Source: Cohnella sp. SGD-V74 (GTDB lineage Bacteria > Bacillota > Bacilli > Paenibacillales > Paenibacillaceae). Taken from it: a stretch of 64,000 nucleotides of DNA. The DNA lies in NCBI RefSeq assembly GCF_003001675.1, contig NZ_PVYW01000015.1, positions 1-64,000 of the forward strand. Reading direction: 5' to 3'. Position 1 is the stretch's first letter; the number at the start of each line of letters is the position of its first letter. The translations under genes and the position numbers were made by a program. Below, piece after piece: positions 1 to 7,445 of the stretch. The notes under the pieces were generated by a model that saw nothing but the letters and a program-made list of their open reading frames with translations, was not told where the DNA came from and did not search any database.

Positions 1-93
1 TTGGGAGCAAGCTCCCTCCTAACTCCGCTCGACTTGCATGTATTAGGCACGCCGCCAGCGTTCGTCCTGAGCCAGGATCAAACTCTCCATGAA
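1..93 (-). rRNA. rrs: 16S ribosomal RNA, 5' end (partial)
   Basis: Read on the minus strand this is the standard start of bacterial 16S rRNA: the universal GAGTTTGATCCTGGCTC primer site, then GACGAACGCTGGCGGCG and TGCAAGTCGAGCG. The mature 5' end is placed about 8 bases before GAGTTTGATC by comparison with E. coli. The rest of the gene lies beyond position 1. A whole rrn operon presumably runs leftward out of the window. Confidence 0.98.
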
Positions 94-144
94 AGTTGAT
101 TAGCTCATTCACTGCTGGTATTGCTTGTTGTTTCTTACGCTCAA

Positions 145-164
145 TGTTCAGTTTTCAAAGAACA
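145..164 (-). promoter_or_regulatory. rrn leader boxA-like antitermination segment
   Basis: On the minus strand the leader between the promoters and 16S carries TGTTCTTTGAAAACTGAACA, a segment familiar from Bacillus and Paenibacillus rrn leaders, where TTCTTTGAAAACT forms the boxA/processing-stem region. It lies about 50 bases upstream of the mature 16S end. Its presence supports 94-350 as a transcribed rrn leader and not a coding region. Confidence 0.6.
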
Positions 165-206
165 ATCGGTGTTTCTCGCCTGCCCCGTTTCCGGCGCAAG
201 GTCTTT

Positions 207-235
207 ATCTTACCGCATCCCGCACCGCGTTGCAA
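207..235 (-). promoter_or_regulatory. rrn promoter P2
   Basis: Minus strand: -35 TTGCAA at 230-235 and -10 TAAGAT at 207-212, with a 17-bp spacer, about 115 bp upstream of mature 16S. It is the proximal member of a tandem pair. The same -35 hexamer, TTGCAA, is used in the distal promoter. Confidence 0.65.
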
Positions 236-325
236 CCCTCAATTTTTACCAGTTACGATAATTTTCGAGTTTGTTCGACCTCAGCGACTCTCTCAAGTTC
301 GCTTCGTTTCGGCGACAGGAATTAG

Positions 326-355
326 AATATACCATAGCCTCCAATGCGGTTGCAA
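326..355 (-). promoter_or_regulatory. rrn promoter P1
   Basis: Minus strand: -35 TTGCAA at 350-355 and -10 TATATT at 326-331, with an 18-bp spacer. Tandem rrn promoters about 120 bp apart are normal for Firmicutes. The stretch from 94 to 433 holds only these promoters and the leader; the short open frames there are not convincing genes. Confidence 0.6.
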
Positions 356-433
356 CCGTTAAAATATTCCAATCCCCTCCCATAAGCGTTGGCTAAACCC
401 CAGCGTCGCAAAGCGGCCTCGGAGTCGCCAATG

Positions 434-1080
434 TTATGTGTATTTAATAAGAATAGAGTCCAACGTTTCGGCGACGCAGGCAATGTCATCACTCAGGTCG
501 TTCGCCCCCAGCGTGACTCGCACGAAACTTTCATCTATATCCGAAGATTCCGCGAAGCGGCCCAGGATCCCGCTCGCTTTGCGGTCAATCTGCAGCAGCA
601 GTTCGATTTCTTCCGGACAAGCGTTTAAAAACACGATTTCTAATTCCTCCAACCTACCACGATACCGCCCTCCGATCGGCACGAACTCGAGTTCCTGCAC
701 GAACGGCAGCGAACCTTTCAATTTCGGCGAATACACGGTTTCCGTCTGCCTCATCCTGAAGCCCAGGCTTTCTATCGCTTCCAAAACCAGGCGTTGGGAA
801 GCAGACGGGAAAACTTGAATGCGATCCTCGTCCGACGGATCCAGCGCCGCCTGAATGTCCGCCTTTGTCTTGATCCATACCGAAGCGCGGGCGATCGTAA
901 GCGGAGTCACCCCACCACCGATAAAGAGATACTGTCCAACTGTTGATCGACCGTGCCTCCTTAAATCCGGACAACCCCCCGCACGATTTCCTCCGGAGCG
1001 TAGGTCGCCCTCCCCAACACAGTGTCCACTTTGACCGAACCGATACCTACGCTCGCTAACATTCTTCCGAAAAACGACAT
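434..1080 (-). pseudogene. spo0M: Spo0M sporulation-control protein, disrupted
   Basis: Spo0M is an arrestin-like cytoplasmic protein that affects Spo0A-dependent sporulation. The N-terminal 39 codons (961-1080) read MSFFGRMLASVGIGSVKVD and on to a GVVRI strand, as in the family, then hit TAA exactly where a Lys codon would be expected before GGTVDQQLDSI. The C-terminal half (434-910) is intact in another frame and holds the family's DPSDEDRIQV, LPFVQELEFVP, RGRLEELE and IDRKASG segments. The whole span is about 215 codons, against roughly 255 for the family, so about 40 internal codons (the middle beta-strands) are missing. A stop, a frame change and a deletion together make this a pseudogene. 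The GTG at 908-910 could still start a 158-residue fragment, but no good ribosome site precedes it. Confidence 0.82.
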
Positions 1081-1194
1081 CCCATCCCAGCTTTCCACGT
1101 TTGAATTGCTCGATAACTTATATGTACCACATTGATACGGGATTCAACCCAGCAACAAATCCCCACCGCCTCAACCTTCGTCACATTAATGTAA

Positions 1195-2058
1195 TTTAAT
1201 GGAGTCGTCCCCCTTGGCGGAAGCACCCGGGATGTCATCGGACCGCACGCCAGAACGGTTCGGGATGCGGCCGTCATGCTGGACGTCATTGCCGGCTACA
1301 GCTTCGAAGATCCGAAGACGGTCGCTTCAATCGGTAACATTCCGCGTAAAGGCTATACTTCCAAACTCAGCAAGAATGCCTTGCAAGGCAAGCGAATTGG
1401 ACTGTACGGCCCGGGCTGGCGCGATCAGGATTTGACAGAGGAAACGCAGGCGCTGTACGATCGCGCGATCAAAGAATTGAAGGAACAGGGAGCCGTCGTC
1501 ATTCCGGATCCTTTTGCCGGAACGGAATTCGCGGAGTACTTCAAAGCCTCGGGCTCCGTCGGCATCGAATCCGTCATCTACGACATGGAAGCCTACTTGA
1601 AACGGCTCGGCAAAAACGCCGCGATCACCTCGGTAGCGGAGTTGCTGGAAAAAACGGGCGAGAAGCCGTCCATTTTCAACCGTTACAACGACGATCTGCC
1701 CGATCCGACCTCCGTCGCCGACCTTTCGAACTTCGTCGCCGTCAGGACGAAGCTGCTCCAAATCGTCAACGATGTTATGGACAAACACGATCTGGACGGC
1801 TTCGTCTTCCCTCAAATGTTCAAGGAAACGCCGCTCCTTTCCAGCGAGGACAACATCGGCGCGACGACGGTTTCTGAAATCAACGTGGCCGGCGTTCCGC
1901 TCGTGACCGTTCCTGCCGGCTATTACAAGAGCGGTTCGCCGTTCTCTCTCGCTTTCTTCGGAAAGATGTGGAGCGAAGCCGACTTGCTGGGCATGGCCTT
2001 CGACTACGAACAGGCAACGAAATACCGGAAGGCGCCCGTCTTGATAGAGAAACGGTAA
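1195..2058 (+). pseudogene. Amidase-signature family protein, 5'-truncated
   Basis: The frame opens right after a TAA at 1192 and begins with GVVPLGGSTRDVIGPHARTV, which matches the end of the amidase-signature core (GV.PL..S.D..GP.ART). It continues with about 260 residues of typical C-terminal amidase sequence. The N-terminal half, carrying the catalytic Lys and the GSS/GGS Ser residues, is absent and is not found upstream, where only about 115 bp separate it from the spo0M remnant. The first ATG with usable context is at 1276, inside the domain. Without the Ser-cisSer-Lys triad the product cannot be an active amidase. The remaining sequence is clean, so the truncation may be fairly recent. 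Confidence 0.78.
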
Positions 2059-2082
2059 GCGCGTTTCCAAACGAATAAGTAG

Positions 2083-2127
2083 AGAGGCTGTTCCGAAAAA
2101 GTCGTACATCGACTCGGAGCAGCCTCT
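2083..2127. terminator. Bidirectional hairpin between converging genes
   Basis: AGAGGCTGTTCCGA at 2083-2096 pairs with TCGGAGCAGCCTCT at 2114-2127 (one G-T pair) around a 17-base loop. It lies between the amidase remnant and the converging dioxygenase gene. The T-runs are weak on both sides, so termination efficiency is uncertain. Confidence 0.5.
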
Positions 2128-2152
2128 TCGCTTATATTCGCAGCATAAACCT

Positions 2153-3112
2153 TTAACAAATCTTCTCCTTCTGCCAACGGATCGATTCGTCGAATTCCGA
2201 GTAGCTGAATCCGACGTTCTCCCAATAACGCTGCAGTTCCTTTCGTTCCCAGCCTTCGTACAGCTCCTCCCATGCAAAGGGACCGTGCGGCAGCAGCGAA
2301 CGAGGCTCGATCACCGCGCCAGGTCTGAGCGCCTGGTAGCGATAATCGCACGACAGCCGAATTTGTCCCGGCACCTGATTGGGCATCGACTTGTGAACGG
2401 TGAGACTGTTAAAGGTAAGCACGTCTCCCGCCTCGTAGTCGATCGTCTGCCACTCGTAGTCGAGACCGCACAGGATCGATTCCAGCCCTCCCGCTCCCGG
2501 CGCCTCCGTGACGCCCAGCAATCCGGCTTTATGACTCCCCTTCAGCACGGCAAGGCCGCCCAACCGCCGGGGAACGTCGCCAAGCGGAATCCAGGCCGTC
2601 CAAGTCTCGGTCTCGCCTTGAATATGAAGAAAATCCTGGTGAGAAGGCGTAACCTTGGTATCGCGATGAGGCAGCATCACCCGGGCGATGTTCCTCGGGT
2701 GAGGGAAGACCTCGCAGCCGAACAGCTCGCGGTACATGGACAGCAGCTTCTCCTGATGGGCCAACGCATGAAAACTCTCCAGCCTCTGAATCGCGAGATA
2801 AATGTCATGCGTAACTCCGACGCCGTTCCAGCGAATTTCTTCGTCCGGAATCCGGTTGACCGCTTCCACATCGGCCATGCCGTCGATCGGCGCATATCGG
2901 GAATCGGTCAAGCCCCGGCTCTCCAAAATCTTCAAGACGTCCTGGCGAAGCGCAAGCACGGTCTCCCGCGGAATAAGGCCTTTGAAGAAAAGCATGCCAT
3001 CCTGTTCGGCACGTTCCCGAAGCGCTTCCGGCAGTCCGAGCAGCGGCGAAGAATCCGAAAATGCCCCAGAGATCGGACTTGAGTTATTGTCCTTGACCGG
3101 TAATTCGTTCAT
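2153..3112 (-). CDS. Phytanoyl-CoA dioxygenase (PhyH) family protein
   Basis: 319 residues, a usual length for bacterial PhyH proteins, which are cytoplasmic Fe(II)/2-oxoglutarate oxygenases that hydroxylate small molecules. The double-stranded beta-helix is recognisable: the HxD iron-binding motif is His158-Gln-Asp160 (SHQDFLHIQG), the distal iron ligand is likely His240 (NSLTVHKSMPN), and Arg252 (IRLSCDYRYQ) fits the 2-oxoglutarate carboxylate anchor. All expected ligands are present, so activity is plausible; the substrate cannot be read from sequence. The ATG at 3112 follows a GAGGAGAGATG stretch. It is divergent from an AraC regulator 131 bp away, a common arrangement in which the regulator controls the oxygenase in response to a small ligand. 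Confidence 0.85.
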   Translation of the reverse strand: MNELPVKDNNSSPISGAFSDSSPLLGLPEALRERAEQDGMLFFKGLIPRETVLALRQDVLKILESRGLTDSRYAPIDGMADVEAVNRIPDEEIRWNGVGVTHDIYLAIQRLESFHALAHQEKLLSMYRELFGCEVFPHPRNIARVMLPHRDTKVTPSHQDFLHIQGETETWTAWIPLGDVPRRLGGLAVLKGSHKAGLLGVTEAPGAGGLESILCGLDYEWQTIDYEAGDVLTFNSLTVHKSMPNQVPGQIRLSCDYRYQALRPGAVIEPRSLLPHGPFAWEELYEGWERKELQRYWENVGFSYSEFDESIRWQKEKIC

Positions 3113-3243
3113 ATGCTCATCTCTCCTCGGAACAACGATTTTGAAGCCATATTATCATGCAGAGCATATAGAAGGATTTAGCGGCAGCCGGGTCGTATTT
3201 GTCATTTATCGGTTTCACCGTCTTATACCCGGGAGGAAGCGCC

Positions 3244-4104
3244 ATGTCCGATATCGAGTTCAGATTCAACCCCGCCGTTCATTACGCAAACCGGCTCGCT
3301 TGCCGGCCGGGGGAGACGTTCGGTCCAAGAGTGATCGACGATTATCAGTGGCTGTACGTAGAGTCGGGAAAAGGAGAGATCATGATTAACGGCCGGGTCT
3401 ATTCCGCGGAATCGGGCTGCCTGTTCGGATACGGTCCCGAGGTTCCGCACCGGATTACCGCCGACGCCGACGATCCGTTCGTCCTCTTCGGCCTGCACTT
3501 CGCCCCCGATGCATCCGAATCCGCCGCCCGGCCGCATCCTCCCTCCGTCCGCAATATCGAGCTTCCTCCGCAGTCTCACCAAAGCCTCTCCGTACCGGAC
3601 GACGTTCCGAACGCCCTGATCCCTCCATGCTCGCTTATCGGGTCGTGGGCGCTTCCTTTTTTCGAAGAGTTGGTTAAGGAATTCAATCGTCAGGACGAGT
3701 ATGCGCCGCTCGCTCTCCGCGCTGCAATGATCCGGCTTTATGTGCGCCTGCGAAGAACAACCGTTGCTCCAATGCCGCAGAACGCCATCGTGGAACGGAT
3801 TCGCGCAGCGCTCGAAGCGCGATCGGAAGAAGACTATCGCATGGAGTGGCTGGAGGAAATGACGGGCTACAGTCACGATTACGCATCGAAAACCTACAAA
3901 GGAATCGTCGGGCGATCCCCCCATGCCGATCATCAGAGAATGAGACTGCAGGCTGCGCAGCGCTATCTCGAAACGACGGAGTTGACGGTGACGGAGATTG
4001 CGGATGCGCTTCGGTTCGGCAGCATTCATTATTTCTGCAAATGGTTTCGACGCCTGTCCGGCCTGTCTCCGAGCGCGTATCGTTCCCGAAAACGAATGAT
4101 CTGA
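3244..4104 (+). CDS. AraC-family transcriptional regulator
   Basis: About 286 residues. The N-terminal part is a cupin-like sensing domain (ESGKGEIMINGRVY, then GYGPEVPHRI). The C-terminal 100 residues form the two helix-turn-helix motifs of AraC proteins: MEWLEEMTGYSHDYASKTYKGIVG, then LTVTEIADALRFGSIHYFCKWFRRLSGLSP. The start is set at ATG 3244 because GGGAGG lies 8 bases upstream; an earlier in-frame ATG at 3199 has no such site. Divergent from the PhyH dioxygenase, which is its likely target. The first helix-turn-helix departs from the consensus, but the second is classical. Confidence 0.85.
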   Translation: MSDIEFRFNPAVHYANRLACRPGETFGPRVIDDYQWLYVESGKGEIMINGRVYSAESGCLFGYGPEVPHRITADADDPFVLFGLHFAPDASESAARPHPPSVRNIELPPQSHQSLSVPDDVPNALIPPCSLIGSWALPFFEELVKEFNRQDEYAPLALRAAMIRLYVRLRRTTVAPMPQNAIVERIRAALEARSEEDYRMEWLEEMTGYSHDYASKTYKGIVGRSPHADHQRMRLQAAQRYLETTELTVTEIADALRFGSIHYFCKWFRRLSGLSPSAYRSRKRMI

Positions 4105-4175
4105 CCTATTGCCATTGCGCCCTTAATCGATTACGATTAATTACAAGTAAGTTCATCGATATTGAGGTGATTAGA

Positions 4176-4598
4176 GTGCGCGAAGTTCCCATGCGCTATG
4201 TGAAGGCGAATCAGGCCGGAATCGTGCTGTCGGTTATTTTGTTTTTCCTGTTTCATCAATTTTGGATTTTGGCGGCTCTGTGGGCGATTCAATTGGGCGG
4301 CTTGCTTACCGAGGGAAAGTTGAACGTATTCGTGCAAATTGCCAAGCGGGTGATTAAAAATAAGGGAGAAGAGACGCAGGCGGTCGAGCTCCAACGCTTC
4401 AATAATACGTTGGCCGTACTGTTCCTGACGCTGGCGCTCGTCTCCTTCGCTCTCGGCTGGGAGATCGTCGGATACGCCTTCGCCGCGATGCTGCTGCTGG
4501 CGGCCGGAGCCGCACTGATCGGCTTCTGCATCGGCTGCACGGTCTACTTCTGGATCAAGCAGATTCGCGCGGGCCGGTTCCGCAGGACTCAACCGTAG
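4176..4598 (+). CDS. DUF4395-type membrane protein
   Basis: 140 residues starting at GTG 4176, chosen because GAGGTG stands 5 bases upstream and the product then begins VREVPMRYVKANQAG, the conserved start of DUF4395 proteins. The first ATG is 15 bases further in. There are hydrophobic segments near residues 17-35, 78-95 and 100-125, so it should sit in the cytoplasmic membrane. The family has no assigned biochemical role. It follows the AraC gene by about 70 bp in the same direction and is closed by a strong hairpin; any functional link to the regulator is unproven. Confidence 0.75.
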   Translation: MREVPMRYVKANQAGIVLSVILFFLFHQFWILAALWAIQLGGLLTEGKLNVFVQIAKRVIKNKGEETQAVELQRFNNTLAVLFLTLALVSFALGWEIVGYAFAAMLLLAAGAALIGFCIGCTVYFWIKQIRAGRFRRTQP

Positions 4599-4603
4599 GT
4601 TTT

Positions 4604-4670
4604 AAGAAGGGCGAGGCAATAAGCTCCTGAACGTAATGAACTTACGTCGGCTTATCGCTTCGCCCTTTTT
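4604..4670. terminator. Strong bidirectional terminator
   Basis: A long stem, GAAGGGCGA(G)GCAATAAGC at 4606-4624 against GCTTATCGCTTCGCCCTT at 4650-4667, ends in TTTTT on the plus strand; a nested ACGTAA/TTACGT stem lies inside. On the minus strand the other arm is followed by CTTAAAA. It serves the DUF4395 gene and the converging lipoprotein gene. Confidence 0.85.
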
Positions 4671-4675
4671 AGTCT

Positions 4676-7210
4676 CTATTTAACGGATACTCTTCCGAAG
4701 TAACCGTTAGAGGAACCTGCGTACAGCTTTCCATCTCTCACGGCAAGCATATCGCCGTCGATCAGTTCGTAGTAGCCGATGCGCACGTCGTGCAGACGGC
4801 TTTCCGCTCTTCCGCTTATCGGGTTCAGCGCGTATACGTCGGGGATCCCTTCTACGAGCAGACGGTTTCCGAACGCATGCAAGCTTCCCCACGCCTCGAA
4901 CTCCGCCTCCCAGATCGTCCTTCCGTCCGCGATATCGACCGCCCTCGGCTTCCCGTCCAGACGGCAGTAAAGTACCCCGTCCATGATAATCCCCTTATCC
5001 GCTTTTCCGATCACGGTCCAGAGCGTCTCTCCGGTCTGCAAGTCGATCAGCGAGCTTGTCGCGTCTGCGCTGTCGTACAGCCTCTCGCCGTCTTCGGATT
5101 GCTGCTTGAGCATATACCGCTCGTCGATCGCCTCGTAATGCGTGCCGTACTCGAAGCTGATCGGCAAGGACAGCTTATCCGCTCCGGTCGTCGGATCGGC
5201 AAGAATCAGCTTCTCCTCGTCTCTCGCCCAGAAGCCGGCCGGTCCGCGACTGCTTAGACGGCCTTCCGCGGCAAGAAGACCGCCACTCGTCAAATCGACG
5301 GATCTTCCCTTCAGCTCCCACCTCATCTTGCCGGTTCGGGCATCGAACGCCGTCAGCTTCTTGTCCGCAAGGGCAGGGCCTCCGGACTGCACGATCACGA
5401 CCGGCGCCCGCTGCGGATTCGGCAGCAGCGTCCCGCTCCCTTCCAGACTTGCCGACCAGACGACTTGACCGGTCCGAACGTCCCTCGCTTCCAGCCGGGT
5501 CGTGAGTTGCTCCTCGTCGCCCGTCGCAAGCGCGAGAACGGCTACATCCCCCGAGGCTTCGCTGCTAAGCTCCCATACGTCCTCCTGGATTTCGAGCGTC
5601 CGCTCCCAACGCGTCTTGCCGTCTCTCGTATTCATGGCGATCAATCGATACGACGAGGTTCCCTCTCCCCGCTCGAGCGGCCGATAGAAGATAATCGTCT
5701 GCCGAGCCTCGGACAAGGCGAACAAGTGGATGTCGTAGCCGAAATCGTATTTCCACAGCTTTCTTCCGGTGACCTTATCCACTCCGTACAGATGGGAGGC
5801 TTCGTGAAAGCCGCTGATTCCGCCGTCTTCGCCCGCGATCAGCAAGGTGCGTCCCGCTTCTCCGACCAAGTAGTTGAAGGGCAGCTCCGTCTCTATCCGC
5901 CAATCGTAGTCGACAGCCTCGGATCTCGCGAACGGGAATCGCGCGCCTTCGACGGCCTTCAGGATGACCGGCTGTTCCAGCGTATGCTGGCCCTCGTTGC
6001 CGATGTCGTACTTCCCGCTCCTGTCGCGATAACGATAATTGAGCAGCCGATCATCGTCCGACCATGTCAGAACCAATTGGGCGTCGGCGTTCTCGTACCT
6101 CCATACCGGCAGCGTCTTCAGCTTGCCAGGCGGCTCGACGTTGCCCGACGCTTCGAGATATTGAGGGCGACCGAACAGGGTCTCCGCGGCCGTGACGGAC
6201 AGGCTGCCGACTCGGAGAGCGGAGCGCGCGACGGCCGCGATCGCTTCCGGCGAGATGCCGGAATCTTCAAATACCGGCTTCCACTCCGTTTGGAAGTCGT
6301 CTATCTGATCTTTATGCACCCAGAGCAGTCCGAATCCATGGCGGCTTGCGGAGTCCGGCAACGCCACGCCGTACCAGTCTCCCAAGACGCGGAGCGCATA
6401 GGCCGTCTCCGCTCCGATTACGGTCACGGCCTCCTTGCCGGCATTCGGATACCAGTACAGAGAACTGCCAGGCGCTATGCTCACCTTCGAAGGAGCGATG
6501 TCCCCCGCGCCCTCGGACTCGTTCGTCAAATACCAGATCGGCACCCAAGATCGGACTCCGTCATCGTCGATTTCGGCGAAAGTATCCGTCAGGCTTAAAA
6601 TGGTCACGGGTCTTGCGGGCAAGGCGAAGTAGGAGATTCGCGGCTCGCGTGAGCTGATCATATCGTATGCGGCGGTGCCGGCCTTCACCGCGACCGTCTG
6701 CCCGATGCGTATGCCGTTCTCCGCCGCAAGCTGGTTATCGTCGGACGAGGAAGCTGTCAGAGCGCCGATGGTCGGAATATAGCTTCTCTCGTTTCCCTCC
6801 GGGTCCCGGTCGTACAGAACGGCATACAGCAGCCGCCCTTCTTCCGACCAATGAAGCAGCAAACGGGAGGACGACGCTTCGTTCTGGTACGTCCATACCC
6901 GAGTCCGTATCCAATCCGAATTCCAATAGAGCGACGAGGTTTCGGCATTGAAATCCGTTCCCAGCAGCTCCGCCGCTTCGTCCTGCGTCAGCTTCGCCGT
7001 TAAGCCGCTTCTGGCCAGCTCGGGTTGAAACCGGGGGTCGGACGGTGCGGACGCTTCGGGAACGAATACGGAAGAAGCAACCGGAGAAGGAAGCGAAGAA
7101 GACGTCGGCAGTGCTGTCTCCTCCGCCCCGTCATTCGAACAAGAGCATAGGAATACCGCCAGCATCGCCGCGGCTGCCGCGCCTTTGAATCCGAGCGACC
7201 GACCGAGCAT
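4676..7210 (-). CDS. Large PQQ-repeat (beta-propeller) lipoprotein
   Basis: 844 residues. The signal peptide ends in a lipobox, LCSC, with the lipidated Cys at residue 24, followed by a Ser/Pro/Glu-rich linker to about residue 60, so the protein should be anchored outside the membrane. Residues about 60-430 contain two copies of a unit of the type TQDEAAELLG..YWNSDW..RVWTYQNE...LLLHWSEEGRL, with an SH3-like stretch between them (ARPVTILSLTDTFAEIDDDGVRSWVPIWYLTN). The C-terminal half has at least five PQQ/BamB-like blades (DKVTGRKLWKYDF, NTRDGKTRWERTL, DVRTGQVVWSASL, DARTGKMRWELKG, DLQTGETLWTVIG, DIADGRTIWEAEF). The function is unknown; a role in envelope binding or assembly is a guess. AAGGGGAG precedes the ATG. 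An AGTTAGA/TCTAACT inverted repeat at 7239-7273 lies in its promoter region. Confidence 0.8.
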   Translation of the reverse strand: MLGRSLGFKGAAAAAMLAVFLCSCSNDGAEETALPTSSSLPSPVASSVFVPEASAPSDPRFQPELARSGLTAKLTQDEAAELLGTDFNAETSSLYWNSDWIRTRVWTYQNEASSSRLLLHWSEEGRLLYAVLYDRDPEGNERSYIPTIGALTASSSDDNQLAAENGIRIGQTVAVKAGTAAYDMISSREPRISYFALPARPVTILSLTDTFAEIDDDGVRSWVPIWYLTNESEGAGDIAPSKVSIAPGSSLYWYPNAGKEAVTVIGAETAYALRVLGDWYGVALPDSASRHGFGLLWVHKDQIDDFQTEWKPVFEDSGISPEAIAAVARSALRVGSLSVTAAETLFGRPQYLEASGNVEPPGKLKTLPVWRYENADAQLVLTWSDDDRLLNYRYRDRSGKYDIGNEGQHTLEQPVILKAVEGARFPFARSEAVDYDWRIETELPFNYLVGEAGRTLLIAGEDGGISGFHEASHLYGVDKVTGRKLWKYDFGYDIHLFALSEARQTIIFYRPLERGEGTSSYRLIAMNTRDGKTRWERTLEIQEDVWELSSEASGDVAVLALATGDEEQLTTRLEARDVRTGQVVWSASLEGSGTLLPNPQRAPVVIVQSGGPALADKKLTAFDARTGKMRWELKGRSVDLTSGGLLAAEGRLSSRGPAGFWARDEEKLILADPTTGADKLSLPISFEYGTHYEAIDERYMLKQQSEDGERLYDSADATSSLIDLQTGETLWTVIGKADKGIIMDGVLYCRLDGKPRAVDIADGRTIWEAEFEAWGSLHAFGNRLLVEGIPDVYALNPISGRAESRLHDVRIGYYELIDGDMLAVRDGKLYAGSSNGYFGRVSVK

Positions 7211-7390
7211 GGAAAACTCCCCTTTTCTATTCTTTAATAGTTAGACGCTTGGCGGCATCTAAAGTTTCTAACTTTATCCAGATTCCGCAACCCCCGCACG
7301 ACCATCGATAACTCGAAATGTTTGTGCCTTATGGCCTTTTGCGCCTATCAGAATATAATTATTCGCGAATATCCAACCGCATACTTAACG

Positions 7391-7435
7391 CAACAGCCTC
7401 TACTCCACTGTTCCAAGTGGCCGTAGAGGCTGTTG
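7391..7435 (-). terminator. Terminator after ligA
   Basis: CAACAGCCTCTAC at 7391-7403 pairs with GTAGAGGCTGTTG at 7423-7435, with an inner CCACT/AGTGG stem. It sits 11 bp beyond the ligA stop codon. The T-run is poor. The rest of 7211-7445 shows no gene. Confidence 0.6.
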
Positions 7436-7445
7436 TCGTTTGGGT

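Noticed and set aside
96..433. Short open frames between 16S and the spo0M remnant
   Set aside because: The interval is the rrn leader with two promoters and a boxA-like segment; the frames are poor in protein-like composition.
434..910. The 158-residue spo0M fragment as a complete gene
   Set aside because: It begins in the middle of the Spo0M fold with GTG and no ribosome site, while the normal N-terminus is present upstream in a different frame.
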